This document shows positions 43,891 through 52,340 of a stretch of 64,000 bases of DNA, piece by piece. The position numbers were made by a program, and so were the translations under genes. This DNA comes from Emticicia sp051209875 (GTDB lineage: Bacteria; Bacteroidota; Bacteroidia; Cytophagales; Spirosomataceae), in NCBI RefSeq assembly GCF_051209875.1, contig NZ_JBNTQY010000001.1, positions 3,348,001-3,412,000 of the forward strand, in the 5' to 3' direction. The first letter of the stretch is position 1. Each line of letters starts with the position of its first letter. The notes under the pieces were generated by a model. The model saw only the letters and a list, made by a program, of their open reading frames with translations, had not been told where the DNA came from and did no database searches.

Positions 43891-44940
43891 GTGGATAATC
43901 TTCTTCAACGTGTAAAAGAAATTGACATTCGGCAAGTTGCACGAGATTTGGGTTTTGATATTGTGCAAAGTCGCCGAATGAATTGTCCTTTTCATGTTGA
44001 AGACTCTCCTTCTTTGGTATTTTACCCTCCTCCACAAAACGAATTTCATTGTTTTGGCTGTGGTAAACACGGTGATGTTATTAATCTTTATGCCGAAACT
44101 TGTCAGATAGATTTTAAGACGGCATTAGAAGAATTAGCAACTCGCTACATTCCTGCTTATGATGGCTCAAAAAATATAAAATTTCGCAAAATAGACATTA
44201 AAAGTGTTTATTCGAATAAGCCATTACCAGAAAAAACCTTTATTTTCAAACCAATTTATAGCGAAATCTACGAAAAATTCCAGCAATATTGTTTAAATCA
44301 AAATCCAACAGAGTCAACTCGAAAAGCAGCAGAATATTTACGAGGAAGAGGAATTGATGATTGGACAATCAGGCATTTCAAACTTTTTGTATTAAAAAAC
44401 TATGGTGCTGCCAATGAGTTTCTGAAAACAAATTTTGCAATCGAAGACCTAAAGGCCTGTGGAATTGTGAATGAAAAGGGTAATTTAGTTTTCTTTGTTC
44501 ATCCCATCATCATCCCTTATTTTCAAGATGGAAGAATTGTTTATTTACAAGGAAGAACCATTGGTGAGCCGCCCGAAGGAGCAAGTAAATATCAATTCCT
44601 TTCGGGAGTACCTCGTACTATTTTCAATATTGATTCTATCAAAAAACTTCGTCCCAATGCCGATGTATATATCACGGAGGGTGCTTTTGATTGCATGACT
44701 TTAGTAAAAAATGGCATGATAGCAGTAAGTTTAGGCAGTGCCAAAATCTTCAAAAAGGAATGGATTAAATACTTTAAAAAGTACAAAGTTTGGGTAAGTT
44801 TCGACAATGATGCTGCTGGTACTAAAGGAGCTGATGATTTGGTTGAAGAATTACTCGAAGCTGGAATTTTAGCAGAAAAAAGAGATTGGAGCAAAGGTTT
44901 TAAAGATATTAATGAATATTTTGGTAGAACAATTTTCTAA
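43891..44940 (+). CDS. CHC2 zinc-finger/Toprim primase-like protein
   Basis: A 349-residue protein with an apparent GTG start at 43891. The zinc-binding motif of DnaG-type primases is at about 30-58: CPFH, then CFGCGKHGD about 20 residues later. A Toprim domain lies at about 240-335, with VYITEGAFDCMTLVKNGMIAVSLGSA (acidic EGAFD) and SFDNDAAGTKGADDL (DxD-like). The middle RNA-polymerase core of full DnaG is shortened, and no helicase-binding domain is seen, so this is not the replicative primase. Such compact primases are common on plasmids and integrative elements, yet no integrase or transfer gene lies nearby. Function is uncertain. Confidence 0.82.
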   Translation: MDNLLQRVKEIDIRQVARDLGFDIVQSRRMNCPFHVEDSPSLVFYPPPQNEFHCFGCGKHGDVINLYAETCQIDFKTALEELATRYIPAYDGSKNIKFRKIDIKSVYSNKPLPEKTFIFKPIYSEIYEKFQQYCLNQNPTESTRKAAEYLRGRGIDDWTIRHFKLFVLKNYGAANEFLKTNFAIEDLKACGIVNEKGNLVFFVHPIIIPYFQDGRIVYLQGRTIGEPPEGASKYQFLSGVPRTIFNIDSIKKLRPNADVYITEGAFDCMTLVKNGMIAVSLGSAKIFKKEWIKYFKKYKVWVSFDNDAAGTKGADDLVEELLEAGILAEKRDWSKGFKDINEYFGRTIF

Positions 44941-44981
44941 GTTGTTCTGCTATAAACAATTTAGAAAATTATTCTACGAAA

Positions 44982-45013
44982 TTTGTTTTCTAACAATTCA
45001 CACAGCATCTTTG
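44982..45013 (+). promoter_or_regulatory. Promoter of the SAM-riboswitch operon
   Basis: TTTG (44982-44985), a 20-bp spacer and CATCTTTG (45006-45013; one mismatch to TAnnTTTG). Transcription would start near 45020, about 25 nt before the riboswitch P1 helix. Confidence 0.6.
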
Positions 45014-45043
45014 CAATATCAATTCTTCTTCATAGAAAATTGA

Positions 45044-45157
45044 TTTATACAGACGAGGGGAGAGAATAGGCTCTATGAACCCCGGGCAACCTGTCCCGCT
45101 ACTTGCGATAAGGTGCCAATACCTACCGAAATGGTCAAAACCATTCGGACTTATAAA
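45044..45157 (+). promoter_or_regulatory. SAM-I (S-box) riboswitch
   Basis: P1 pairs TTTATA (45044-45049) with TATAAA (45152-45157). The core holds GAGGGGAGAGA, then CTATGAACCCCGGGCAACC (45072-45090) and AAGGTGCCAATACCTAC (45110-45126), the hallmark sequences of SAM-I aptamers. A P4 hairpin CCGAAATGGT/ACCATTCGG follows at 45125-45148. The 3' strand of P1 overlaps AAACCAA (45154-45160), which can pair with TTGGTTT (45175-45181), so P1 and that hairpin are mutually exclusive: a plausible expression platform. It should lower expression of the downstream operon, including metX, when SAM is abundant. Confidence 0.88.
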
Positions 45158-45201
45158 CCAATCAAATAAAATCGTTGGTTTTAGATAGTACCTAAGTTCA
45201 A

Positions 45202-45216
45202 AGTGCCAATAGCACT
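45202..45216 (+). other. Small hairpin in the riboswitch leader
   Basis: AGTGC-CAATA-GCACT lies 28 bases before the first start codon. Its 5' part, AAAGTGCCAATA, repeats the aptamer core AAGGTGCCAATA with one change. It may sequester or compete within the leader, or be chance. Confidence 0.4.
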
Positions 45217-45244
45217 CTGTATTTAACGCAATATTTTTAATTTT

Positions 45245-45724
45245 ATGCCAAACGATATTATTCATTTCAAAGAAATTATAAAAAAAATGCCACCTAATCC
45301 TGCGGGTGCTTGGCATTATATTGATTTCCCAGAAAATGCTTATGAAGTTTTTGGCAGGCGAAACTTTGTAAAAGTTAAAGGTTTTATCAACGGAAAACCT
45401 TTCAAAAGTAATTTATTTCCAAAAGGAAATGCACTTCATGCCATTACTATTCCCTTGAAATTACAAAAAGAATTAGGTGTAAAACTAAATGATGAAATTA
45501 CTGTTTCGATAGAAGAAGATTTTGAAGTGGTAATCGTCCCAATGCCAGTTGAGCTACAAGAAGCCCTTGATTTTGATGAAGAAATGGCTGAATTATTCTT
45601 TAAACAATCAAAATCTGTTCAAAAATTCCAAAAGATTTGGATAAATGATGGCAAACAAATAGAAACAAGAATCAATAGAGTAGTGGCACTTTCTGAAAAA
45701 CTTAGAAAAAAGCGAAAACAGTAG
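45245..45724 (+). CDS. DUF1905/YdeI-like small protein
   Basis: A 159-residue cytoplasmic protein. Residues about 15-100 match DUF1905, a small double-psi-type beta-barrel (GAWHYIDFPENAYEVFGRRNFVKVKGFINGKPFKSNL, HAITIPLKLQKELGVKLNDEITVSIE). The basic C-terminal tail (about 125-159) resembles the YdeI/OmpD-associated helices often fused to it. No enzymatic function is established. It is the first gene after the SAM riboswitch, 38 bases before the DUF885 gene, which is unexpected for a methionine-controlled operon. Confidence 0.85.
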   Translation: MPNDIIHFKEIIKKMPPNPAGAWHYIDFPENAYEVFGRRNFVKVKGFINGKPFKSNLFPKGNALHAITIPLKLQKELGVKLNDEITVSIEEDFEVVIVPMPVELQEALDFDEEMAELFFKQSKSVQKFQKIWINDGKQIETRINRVVALSEKLRKKRKQ

Positions 45725-45762
45725 CATTACAAAATTTCATCAACTAACATACTCATTTCTTT

Positions 45763-47508
45763 ATGAAAAAAATACTTTTACTATTGTTGGCGTTGGTTAC
45801 AATTCAGTCTCTTTTTGCACAAAAAAGCACTGGTCGTAGAGTAATTTTTAAAGTTGTAGCTGATTTAGAGAAATTTAACAAAGCAGAATTTCCTCGTGAC
45901 ACCATTAGTGACCATCCATTGGGTTCTTTTTCCGAAGAAGATTTGTTAAGAAGATATAAATTTCAATTAGCTGCTTATCAAACGCTTGAAAAAATAGATC
46001 AAAATACGCTTCCCTTCAATGACAAAATCAATTTAGAGTTATTAAAGCATGAAATTAAAAATCAGCTTACTTATTTTGAGTATCAAGAATATTTGAATCC
46101 GATCTTATCAGATGACGGTTTCCATATTGATATTGCTTTTATTGCAAGCAACAATTATAAAACTAAAAAATCTGTCGAATTATATATCCAAAAACTTAAT
46201 GCGATTCCAAAATATACCGAACAGCATTTAGCATTGATAGCAAAAGGCTTGCAAGTGGGTATTTCTCAGCCAAAAGTGGCTTTGAAAGGCTATGAAAGTA
46301 CTTACGAACAACACATCGTTGATGATGTAACAAAATCAGTATTTTGGAAGCCCTTTACTACAAAACCTTATGAAGTTAGCGATGCTGACTGGGAAATATT
46401 ACAAAAAGAAGGCAAAAAAGCTATTTTTGAGCAAGTCATTCCTTCATTTCTACAAATAAAAACCTTTTTCGATAACGAATATTATCCAAAAACTCGCACT
46501 ACTCTTGGAGCAAGTAATTTTCCGAACGGCAATGCGTATTATGCTGAAAAAGTTAAGTTTTTTACCACTACCAATCTTACTCCAAACGAAGTTTATAATA
46601 TTGGTTTATCAGAAGTTGAGCGAATCAAAAAAGAAATGTATGATGTGATGAAAGAAGTAAACTTCACAGGTTCACTGAAAGATTTTATTCAAACATTAAG
46701 AACAGACCCTAAATTCTACCCAACCTCTGCAGAAGGTTTATTGAAAGAAGCTTCTTACATCGCCAAGAAAATTGATGGAAAATTACCTTTACTTTTTGGC
46801 AAACTCCCTCGACAACCTTATGGTGTTGTTCCTGTTCCTGATTTTTTAGCTCCATCTTATACAGGCGGGCGTTATTCTGGGGCATCTATTAATAGTACCC
46901 GTTCAGGAAGCTATTGGGTAAATACTTATAACCTCAATAGTAGAACGCTTTATACGCTCGAAGCTCTTACGCTACATGAGGCTGTTCCAGGGCATCATTT
47001 ACAAAGTGCTTTGACGCAGGAATTAACGCATTTGCCTAAATTTAGACAAAATTTATACATCAATGCTTTTGGTGAAGGCTGGGGATTATATTCCGAATAT
47101 TTAGGTACTGAATTAGGACTCTTTAAAGATCCTTACAGCCGTTTTGGGAAATTAACTTATGAAATGTGGCGTGCTTGTCGTTTAGTAATCGATGTGGGTA
47201 TCCATGAAAAAAATTGGTCACGAGAACAGGCTGTTAACTATTTGGCTGATAATACGGCATTGTCGTTGCACGAGGTAAATACTGAAATTAACCGCTATAT
47301 CTGCTGGCCTGGACAGGCGTTGGCTTATAAAATGGGAGAAATTAAAATAAAAGAATTGCGAAAAAGAGCAGAAAACCAGCTCAAAGACAAATTTGATGTG
47401 AGAGCGTTCCATGACTTGATACTTTCTGAAGGAACAGTTACACTTTCAATTTTGGATAAAATGGTTGATAGATATATTGCGGCAGAGTTGACGAAAATTA
47501 AAAAATAA
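45763..47508 (+). CDS. DUF885 family secreted metallopeptidase-like protein
   Basis: A 581-residue protein with signal peptide about 1-19 (QSLFAQ). The DUF885 motif LHEAVPGHHLQ near 403-413 (HExxxGHH, zinc-binding type) and the downstream EGWGLYSEYLG near 440-450 supply the expected metal ligands and Glu. Members are carboxypeptidase-like zinc proteins of uncertain substrate. It lies between the DUF1905 gene and metX, 2 bases before metX, so it belongs to the SAM-riboswitch operon. Confidence 0.9.
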   Translation: MKKILLLLLALVTIQSLFAQKSTGRRVIFKVVADLEKFNKAEFPRDTISDHPLGSFSEEDLLRRYKFQLAAYQTLEKIDQNTLPFNDKINLELLKHEIKNQLTYFEYQEYLNPILSDDGFHIDIAFIASNNYKTKKSVELYIQKLNAIPKYTEQHLALIAKGLQVGISQPKVALKGYESTYEQHIVDDVTKSVFWKPFTTKPYEVSDADWEILQKEGKKAIFEQVIPSFLQIKTFFDNEYYPKTRTTLGASNFPNGNAYYAEKVKFFTTTNLTPNEVYNIGLSEVERIKKEMYDVMKEVNFTGSLKDFIQTLRTDPKFYPTSAEGLLKEASYIAKKIDGKLPLLFGKLPRQPYGVVPVPDFLAPSYTGGRYSGASINSTRSGSYWVNTYNLNSRTLYTLEALTLHEAVPGHHLQSALTQELTHLPKFRQNLYINAFGEGWGLYSEYLGTELGLFKDPYSRFGKLTYEMWRACRLVIDVGIHEKNWSREQAVNYLADNTALSLHEVNTEINRYICWPGQALAYKMGEIKIKELRKRAENQLKDKFDVRAFHDLILSEGTVTLSILDKMVDRYIAAELTKIKK

Positions 47509-47510
47509 GA

Positions 47511-48521
47511 ATGGAAAATAAAGTATTTCATTACGACGAACCTTTTCAATTGGAATCTGGTCAGTGGCTACCCGAATTTGATTTGGCATACACAACTTAT
47601 GGAAAACTCAATGAGGCGATGGATAACGTTATATGGGTTTGTCATGCTTTTACAGGAAACGCTAATCCATCGGATTGGTGGAATGGCTTGATTGGGGAGA
47701 AAAGATTGTATAACCCCAGCGAACATTTTATCATTTGTGCTAATATTTTAGGTTCACATTACGGCTCGACTAATGCTTTGAGCAAAAATCCAATTTCTGG
47801 CGAACCATATTTCCATGATTTCCCATTTTTAAGTATCAGAGATGTTGTAAATGCTCTTGACATTTTACGTAAAAGTCTAAATATCAACAAAATACAAACA
47901 CTTTTAGGTGGTTCGCTTGGTGGGCAACAAGCCATTGAATGGGCAATTTTACAACCTGATTTGATTGAAAACTTGGTACTTTTTTCTACAAATGCGATCC
48001 ATTCACCGTGGGGAATCGCCTTTAACGAATCGCAACGAATGGCGATTGCTGCCGACCCAACCTGGACAGAACGCAATCCAAAAGCGGGAATGAATGGCAT
48101 GAAAGTTGCACGTTCAATAGCACTTTTATCTTATAGAAATTATGCCACTTATGGCCGTACACAATCGAGAGATGAAGGACAAGTTGATTTTTTTAGGGCC
48201 AACACTTATCAAAATTATCAAGGTGAAAAATTGGGTAAACGCTTCAATGCGTTTTCATATTGGACGCTTTCGAAAATGTTTGATTCGCACGATGTTGGAC
48301 GTGGGCGAGGCAAAGTGGAAGATAGTTTGAAAGCAATAAAAGCTAAAACTTTGGTTATTGGAATTAGTTCTGATGTTCTTTTTCCACCCGATGAGCAAGC
48401 ATTTTTAGCAAAACATATTCCTGATGCTCAATATGCTCTCATTGACTCCATCTATGGGCACGATGGTTTTTTGATTGAATTTGAGGCAATGACAACTACG
48501 ATAAAGGCGTGGATGAAGTAG
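47511..48521 (+). CDS. metX: Homoserine O-acetyltransferase
   Basis: A 336-residue alpha/beta-hydrolase-fold enzyme that acetylates homoserine as the first committed step of methionine synthesis. The catalytic Ser is in LLGGSLGGQQAIEW near 138, Asp in ISSDVLFPPDEQ near 286, and His in YGHDGFLIEF near 318. The conserved CHAFTGNANPSDWW near 44-57 fits MetX. Length is slightly short but complete. It follows the DUF885 gene by 2 bases and is the gene that explains the SAM riboswitch 2.4 kb upstream. A partial duplicate of its 3' end lies at 48683-48765. MetX and serine acetyltransferase-type enzymes can be confused, but the genomic context favours MetX. Confidence 0.93.
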   Translation: MENKVFHYDEPFQLESGQWLPEFDLAYTTYGKLNEAMDNVIWVCHAFTGNANPSDWWNGLIGEKRLYNPSEHFIICANILGSHYGSTNALSKNPISGEPYFHDFPFLSIRDVVNALDILRKSLNINKIQTLLGGSLGGQQAIEWAILQPDLIENLVLFSTNAIHSPWGIAFNESQRMAIAADPTWTERNPKAGMNGMKVARSIALLSYRNYATYGRTQSRDEGQVDFFRANTYQNYQGEKLGKRFNAFSYWTLSKMFDSHDVGRGRGKVEDSLKAIKAKTLVIGISSDVLFPPDEQAFLAKHIPDAQYALIDSIYGHDGFLIEFEAMTTTIKAWMK

Positions 48522-48528
48522 TTGTAAC

Positions 48529-48553
48529 TTCTACGAAAATTATTTTCGTAGAA
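48529..48553. repeat. REP-like palindrome after metX
   Basis: TTCTACGAAAA (48529-48539) pairs with TTTTCGTAGAA (48543-48553) with a 3-base loop (TTA). It lies 8 bases after the metX stop and may terminate the operon; it also resembles one arm of the REP-like family. Confidence 0.5.
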
Positions 48554-48682
48554 TCAAACGACAGAAGCGATGTAGTTTTTATAGTGTGTAAGTAAATATT
48601 TTTTCGATTTTGTGAGGATGTTTTTGTTATTTAAATTAGATTTTAACTTGGTTTAACAAAGTTAAAATACTTTGTAAGGCTT

Positions 48683-48765
48683 TTTTTTGATTGAATTTGA
48701 GGCGACGACAGTGGAGATAAGTACTTGTAAGCCAGAAAGGCTTGATCAGTTTTTTTTAAATTTAT
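48683..48765 (+). pseudogene. Vestige of a metX 3' end
   Basis: Bases 48683-48703 repeat metX positions 48467-48487 exactly (21 bases, encoding FLIEFEA). The frame stays open after that (TTVEISTCKPERLDQFF) to a TAA at 48763-48765 and keeps scattered MetX residues. This looks like the eroded end of a second, diverged metX copy rather than a fresh duplication. Confidence 0.4.
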
Positions 48766-48809
48766 AATCTCGAAACTCATGTTGAATTTACACCCTATAA
48801 AAAAAGAAA

Positions 48810-49601
48810 ATGAAAAAAAAGTTTTTTATCCTACTGCTGTTAATTAGTAATCTAAAATCATTGGCACAAACGCAACAATTAGATTCATTGTTTACTATTG
48901 AGGGTCTTTTCTTTGTAAATGTTACAGAAATCACAAAAGATGAAGTCAAATATAAGTTCCCCAATGAAGATTTGTTAAATGTTATTCCTAAGAATACTGT
49001 ATTAAGAATTCGGCTCAAATCAGGTAGAAATCTGACTTTTTTGCCTATTTTCAATCCAATTAATAGTCCAAATCAATGGTCAAAAGTAAAAGTAGTTTAT
49101 ACTGAATCTGAAGTAAAAGGTGCTATTAAATTAACTGAACCCATTTCTAACGATAACAAAAGCTGGCTTTTTAGAAGTGCCTCAAAAGTCCAGTTAAAAA
49201 GTCTTGAAAAATTTAAAAAACAGACCGCAATGCTGGGGGGCAATTTAGTTTATTTGAGTTCACATAAGGCTGATGCTTTTGGCATTCCGTATTCGAGTAG
49301 AAAATTGGTGCTGAATGACTATGTAAAATATCATGGAAATAAAATGGAATTTCAATTGACAAAAAAAGAAGAATTTAATTTCAATAGTCAAAGTGAAATT
49401 GAGAGCAAACTTTTTCCATCTCAGATAGTTACTTTAGAAGATTTTCAAGAAAAGAAAGATGGCTTGTATGTGAATACAAAAATTCCAAAATTAGCCAATG
49501 CTGAACTTCACAAAATTATTTATGTTGATTCAAAAAAAGTTATATTGATGTTGAATGACAAGTCAAGAATCATTAATTATACATTAAGTAAATTGGAATA
49601 G
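48810..49601 (+). CDS. Secreted protein of unknown function
   Basis: A 263-residue protein I do not recognise. Signal peptide about 1-19 (LKSLAQ) with a strongly basic, Lys-rich start. The mature part is mixed alpha/beta with many Lys and Glu, no Cys and no obvious repeats or catalytic motif; a stretch near 30-75 (IEGLFFVNVTEITKDEVKYKF) suggests a small beta-barrel. No lipobox. It stands alone between the metX remnant and the convergent thrA gene. Confidence 0.72.
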   Translation: MKKKFFILLLLISNLKSLAQTQQLDSLFTIEGLFFVNVTEITKDEVKYKFPNEDLLNVIPKNTVLRIRLKSGRNLTFLPIFNPINSPNQWSKVKVVYTESEVKGAIKLTEPISNDNKSWLFRSASKVQLKSLEKFKKQTAMLGGNLVYLSSHKADAFGIPYSSRKLVLNDYVKYHGNKMEFQLTKKEEFNFNSQSEIESKLFPSQIVTLEDFQEKKDGLYVNTKIPKLANAELHKIIYVDSKKVILMLNDKSRIINYTLSKLE

Positions 49602-49663
49602 ATAGAATTGGTTGGGCACTTTCTAAGTGATCAATGAAGCAACAAAGGAGAGCCATTCATCTT

Positions 49664-49775
49664 TCATCTAGAGGGTTTATACTTCATCAACGGCTTACAT
49701 TGCATAAAGTCAACTATTCTTGCCCTCATTTTGGTTTTGTTCTTAAAATGCCTTGAAATTTCTTGAGTTTTACAA
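49664..49775 (-). pseudogene. Possible transposase or DNA-binding gene fragment
   Basis: On the minus strand an open stretch ends in TGA (complement of 49664-49666) and translates to a basic peptide containing QEISRHFKNKTKMRARIVD and FMQCKPLMKYK. The Lys/Arg-rich helical pattern resembles a fragment of a transposase or DNA-binding protein, but no start codon, inverted repeats or remaining domains are visible. Low confidence. Confidence 0.2.
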
Positions 49776-49778
49776 TTT

Positions 49779-49815
49779 AAAAAGGGATTTCACGCAAAGC
49801 GAAATCCCCTTTAAA
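49779..49815 (-). terminator. Intrinsic terminator of thrA
   Basis: AAAGGGATTTC (49781-49791) pairs with GAAATCCCCTTT (49801-49812), with flanking A and T tracts. It lies about 20 bases downstream of thrA on the minus strand and also faces the plus-strand gene end. Confidence 0.85.
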
Positions 49816-49833
49816 AGCAGTTTTAAATGATTC

Positions 49834-52293
49834 CTACACCAAATAACTACTAATACTCATAATATCAGCAAAAACACCCGAAGCGGTTACCTCTGCTCCT
49901 GCTCCTGGGCCTTTCACTACCAATGGATTATATTTATAACGTTCGGTTGTAAACGAAATAATGTTTTCTGAACCAGCCAAATTGAAAAACGGATGACTTC
50001 TTCCCACAGTTTTAAGACCAATACTTGCTTTGTTATCATCTAAAGTGGCAATAAATCTAAGCACTTCATCATTGGCTTCTGCTTCTTTCAAAAGTTTTTC
50101 AAAACGTTCATTGTCTTTTTCTAATTCTTCAAAAAAAGCATCAACAGTTGGTGCGTTCAAGCAAGCATCATTTAATAAATTGATAATTTTCACATCTTCT
50201 GGTTCGAGTTTCAAACCTGCTTCACGAGATAAAATCAAGATTTTGCGAGCAACATCCATTCCACTCAAATCGTCTCTTGGGTCTGGCTCGGTATAACCTT
50301 TGGCTTTTGCTTCTCGCACCACATCTACAAACCTATCTCCTACTTTAAAATTATTGAAAATGTATGCCAATGTTCCTGACAAAACCGCCTCAATTTTATT
50401 GATTTTATCTCCACTTGTAATCAAACCCTGTAAAGTATTGATGATTGGCAAACCTGCCCCCACATTGGTTTCATATAAAAATTTCACACCATGTTTTTGA
50501 GCAGCTTTTTGTAGCATAAAATACTGTTCATATTTGCCCGAATTAGCCACTTTATTAGGCGTGACAATCGAAACGCTGCTATTGAGCAAAGAATAATAAT
50601 ATTGAACAATATTTTTATCAGCCGTACAATCTACAAAAACACTATAAGGCAAATTCAAATCCTGCACATCTGAAACGAATGCTCCGATATTGGCAATTTC
50701 TCCGTTTTCGAGCAATTCTTCTTTCCAATTATCTAAACTAATGCCACCTTCATTCAATAACATTTTCTTAGTATTTGTCATACCTACCAACCTGATATTG
50801 AGGTTTTTACGTTGTTTCAAATACTCTTTTTGTTCTTGAATTTGACGCAGAAGCGTGCTTCCAATCAAGCCTGTTGCACCTACTAAATAAAGATTAAGTG
50901 TCAAACCATCAACTTGAAAAAAAGTTTCGTGGATGGCATTTAGGGCTTTCGTAATATCTTTTTTATAAATAACTACCGAAATATTCAGCTCCGACGAACC
51001 TTGTGCCGTTGCCACCACATTGATTCCATTTTTGCCTAAAACAGTAAATAATTTCCCTGAAGTTCCAGTACTTGACTTCATTCCTTCACCCACAACAGCA
51101 AGCACCGAAAGATTTTGCTCAATCGAAATATTATCTACTAAACCTTGTGAGATTTCCAAAGCAAAACCCTCTTCCAAAATTTCTTTTACACCATAGGCTG
51201 ATTTTGGATCAACGGCAAAGCAAATCGAATGCTCGGACGAAGCTTGCGAAATCAAAATCACACTTATTTTATTCGCTGCCAAAATCGAGAATAATTTTGC
51301 AGAAACTCCAGCAACTCCCATCATTCCTCCACCTTGCACATTCACCAATGCAATGTCATCAATCGAAGAAATTCCTGTGATTGGATATTCTTTGATTTCA
51401 GCGGTTTTACTAATAAAAGTCCCAGAATGATGATGATTAAAAGTATTGAGGATTTTCAGTGGAATATTTTTCTGAAAAGCAGGCGTCAAACTTGGTGGAT
51501 AAATAACTTTTGCCCCAAAATGCGACAATTCCATTGCTTCGGCATAAGTAATGGTTGGAATCGTAAAAGCATTTTTTACTTTACGTGGATCCGACGTAAG
51601 CATTCCATCAACATCTGTCCAAATCTCAATAACAGACGCATTGAGAGCTGCACCAAAGATAGAACCAGTATAATCAGAACCGCCACGACCGAGCGTTGTT
51701 GTTACACCATCAATTGTAGATGCAATAAAGCCAGTAATACACTGCAATTTATTAGTTTGAGCAAAATGCTTGCGAATCAATTCATTCGTCAAATCGAAAT
51801 TGACATCAGCGTAGCCGAAATGGTCATCAGTTTTAATCACTTTTCGAGCATCCAAATATTCCGCTTCGATGCCACGATTTTTAAGTGCTTCGGTAATAAT
51901 TGTAGTCGAGAGTCTTTCACCAAAACTTACGATAAAATCATTTGTACGTGGAGAAAGCTCTTTTATCAAGAAAACACCTCTCAATAAATCCTCTAATTCA
52001 TTGAAAAGCCCCTTTACTTTGGCAATACTTCCACTTTGATTTTTTATGTCAATCAAGCCTCTGACCGCATTAAAATGGCGTTCTTCGACTAATTTCAATT
52101 GCTCTAAATAAGTCAAATCAGATGTTGAAGCCAATTTCCCAATTTCGATAAGGCGATTGGTTACACCACCCATTGCTGAGTAAACAACGGCAATTTTTCG
52201 CCCTTCATTAATATTTTCCTGCAAAATCTGAATGACTTGCTTGATACTTTCGACAGTTCCGACCGAAGTTCCTCCGAATTTTAATACTTTCAT
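49834..52293 (-). CDS. thrA: Bifunctional aspartokinase / homoserine dehydrogenase
   Basis: An 819-residue fusion. The aspartate kinase (about 1-300) begins VLKFGGTSVGTVES and has TLGRGGSDYTG near 200. Two ACT regulatory domains span about 310-460 (DIALVNVQGGGMMGVAG, LAVVGEGMKSSTGTSGK). The homoserine dehydrogenase (about 466-819) starts LYLVGATGLIGSTLL, with catalytic Lys/Asp regions LSGTLAYIFN and DPRDDLSGMDVARKI. It carries out the first and third steps of the aspartate pathway. ACT domains imply threonine feedback inhibition. It is monocistronic, preceded by a promoter and a terminator-like hairpin in the leader. Confidence 0.97.
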   Translation of the reverse strand: MKVLKFGGTSVGTVESIKQVIQILQENINEGRKIAVVYSAMGGVTNRLIEIGKLASTSDLTYLEQLKLVEERHFNAVRGLIDIKNQSGSIAKVKGLFNELEDLLRGVFLIKELSPRTNDFIVSFGERLSTTIITEALKNRGIEAEYLDARKVIKTDDHFGYADVNFDLTNELIRKHFAQTNKLQCITGFIASTIDGVTTTLGRGGSDYTGSIFGAALNASVIEIWTDVDGMLTSDPRKVKNAFTIPTITYAEAMELSHFGAKVIYPPSLTPAFQKNIPLKILNTFNHHHSGTFISKTAEIKEYPITGISSIDDIALVNVQGGGMMGVAGVSAKLFSILAANKISVILISQASSEHSICFAVDPKSAYGVKEILEEGFALEISQGLVDNISIEQNLSVLAVVGEGMKSSTGTSGKLFTVLGKNGINVVATAQGSSELNISVVIYKKDITKALNAIHETFFQVDGLTLNLYLVGATGLIGSTLLRQIQEQKEYLKQRKNLNIRLVGMTNTKKMLLNEGGISLDNWKEELLENGEIANIGAFVSDVQDLNLPYSVFVDCTADKNIVQYYYSLLNSSVSIVTPNKVANSGKYEQYFMLQKAAQKHGVKFLYETNVGAGLPIINTLQGLITSGDKINKIEAVLSGTLAYIFNNFKVGDRFVDVVREAKAKGYTEPDPRDDLSGMDVARKILILSREAGLKLEPEDVKIINLLNDACLNAPTVDAFFEELEKDNERFEKLLKEAEANDEVLRFIATLDDNKASIGLKTVGRSHPFFNLAGSENIISFTTERYKYNPLVVKGPGAGAEVTASGVFADIMSISSYLV

Positions 52294-52340
52294 AAACCTC
52301 CAGCCCCTAAAGAGAAGCTAATATTATAATTGAAATTATT

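Noticed and set aside
43891..44940. Prophage or integrative element around the primase-like gene
   Set aside because: No integrase, structural, relaxase or attachment-site repeat within 10 kb; neighbours are housekeeping genes.
45190..45216. A second SAM riboswitch
   Set aside because: Only one core segment (AAAGTGCCAATA) is repeated; no P1 or P2/P3 elements are present.
51334..51987. 217-codon open frame antisense to thrA
   Set aside because: It lies wholly opposite conserved aspartokinase sequence, its product is Cys/Asn/Phe-rich without any motif, and no promoter is seen.
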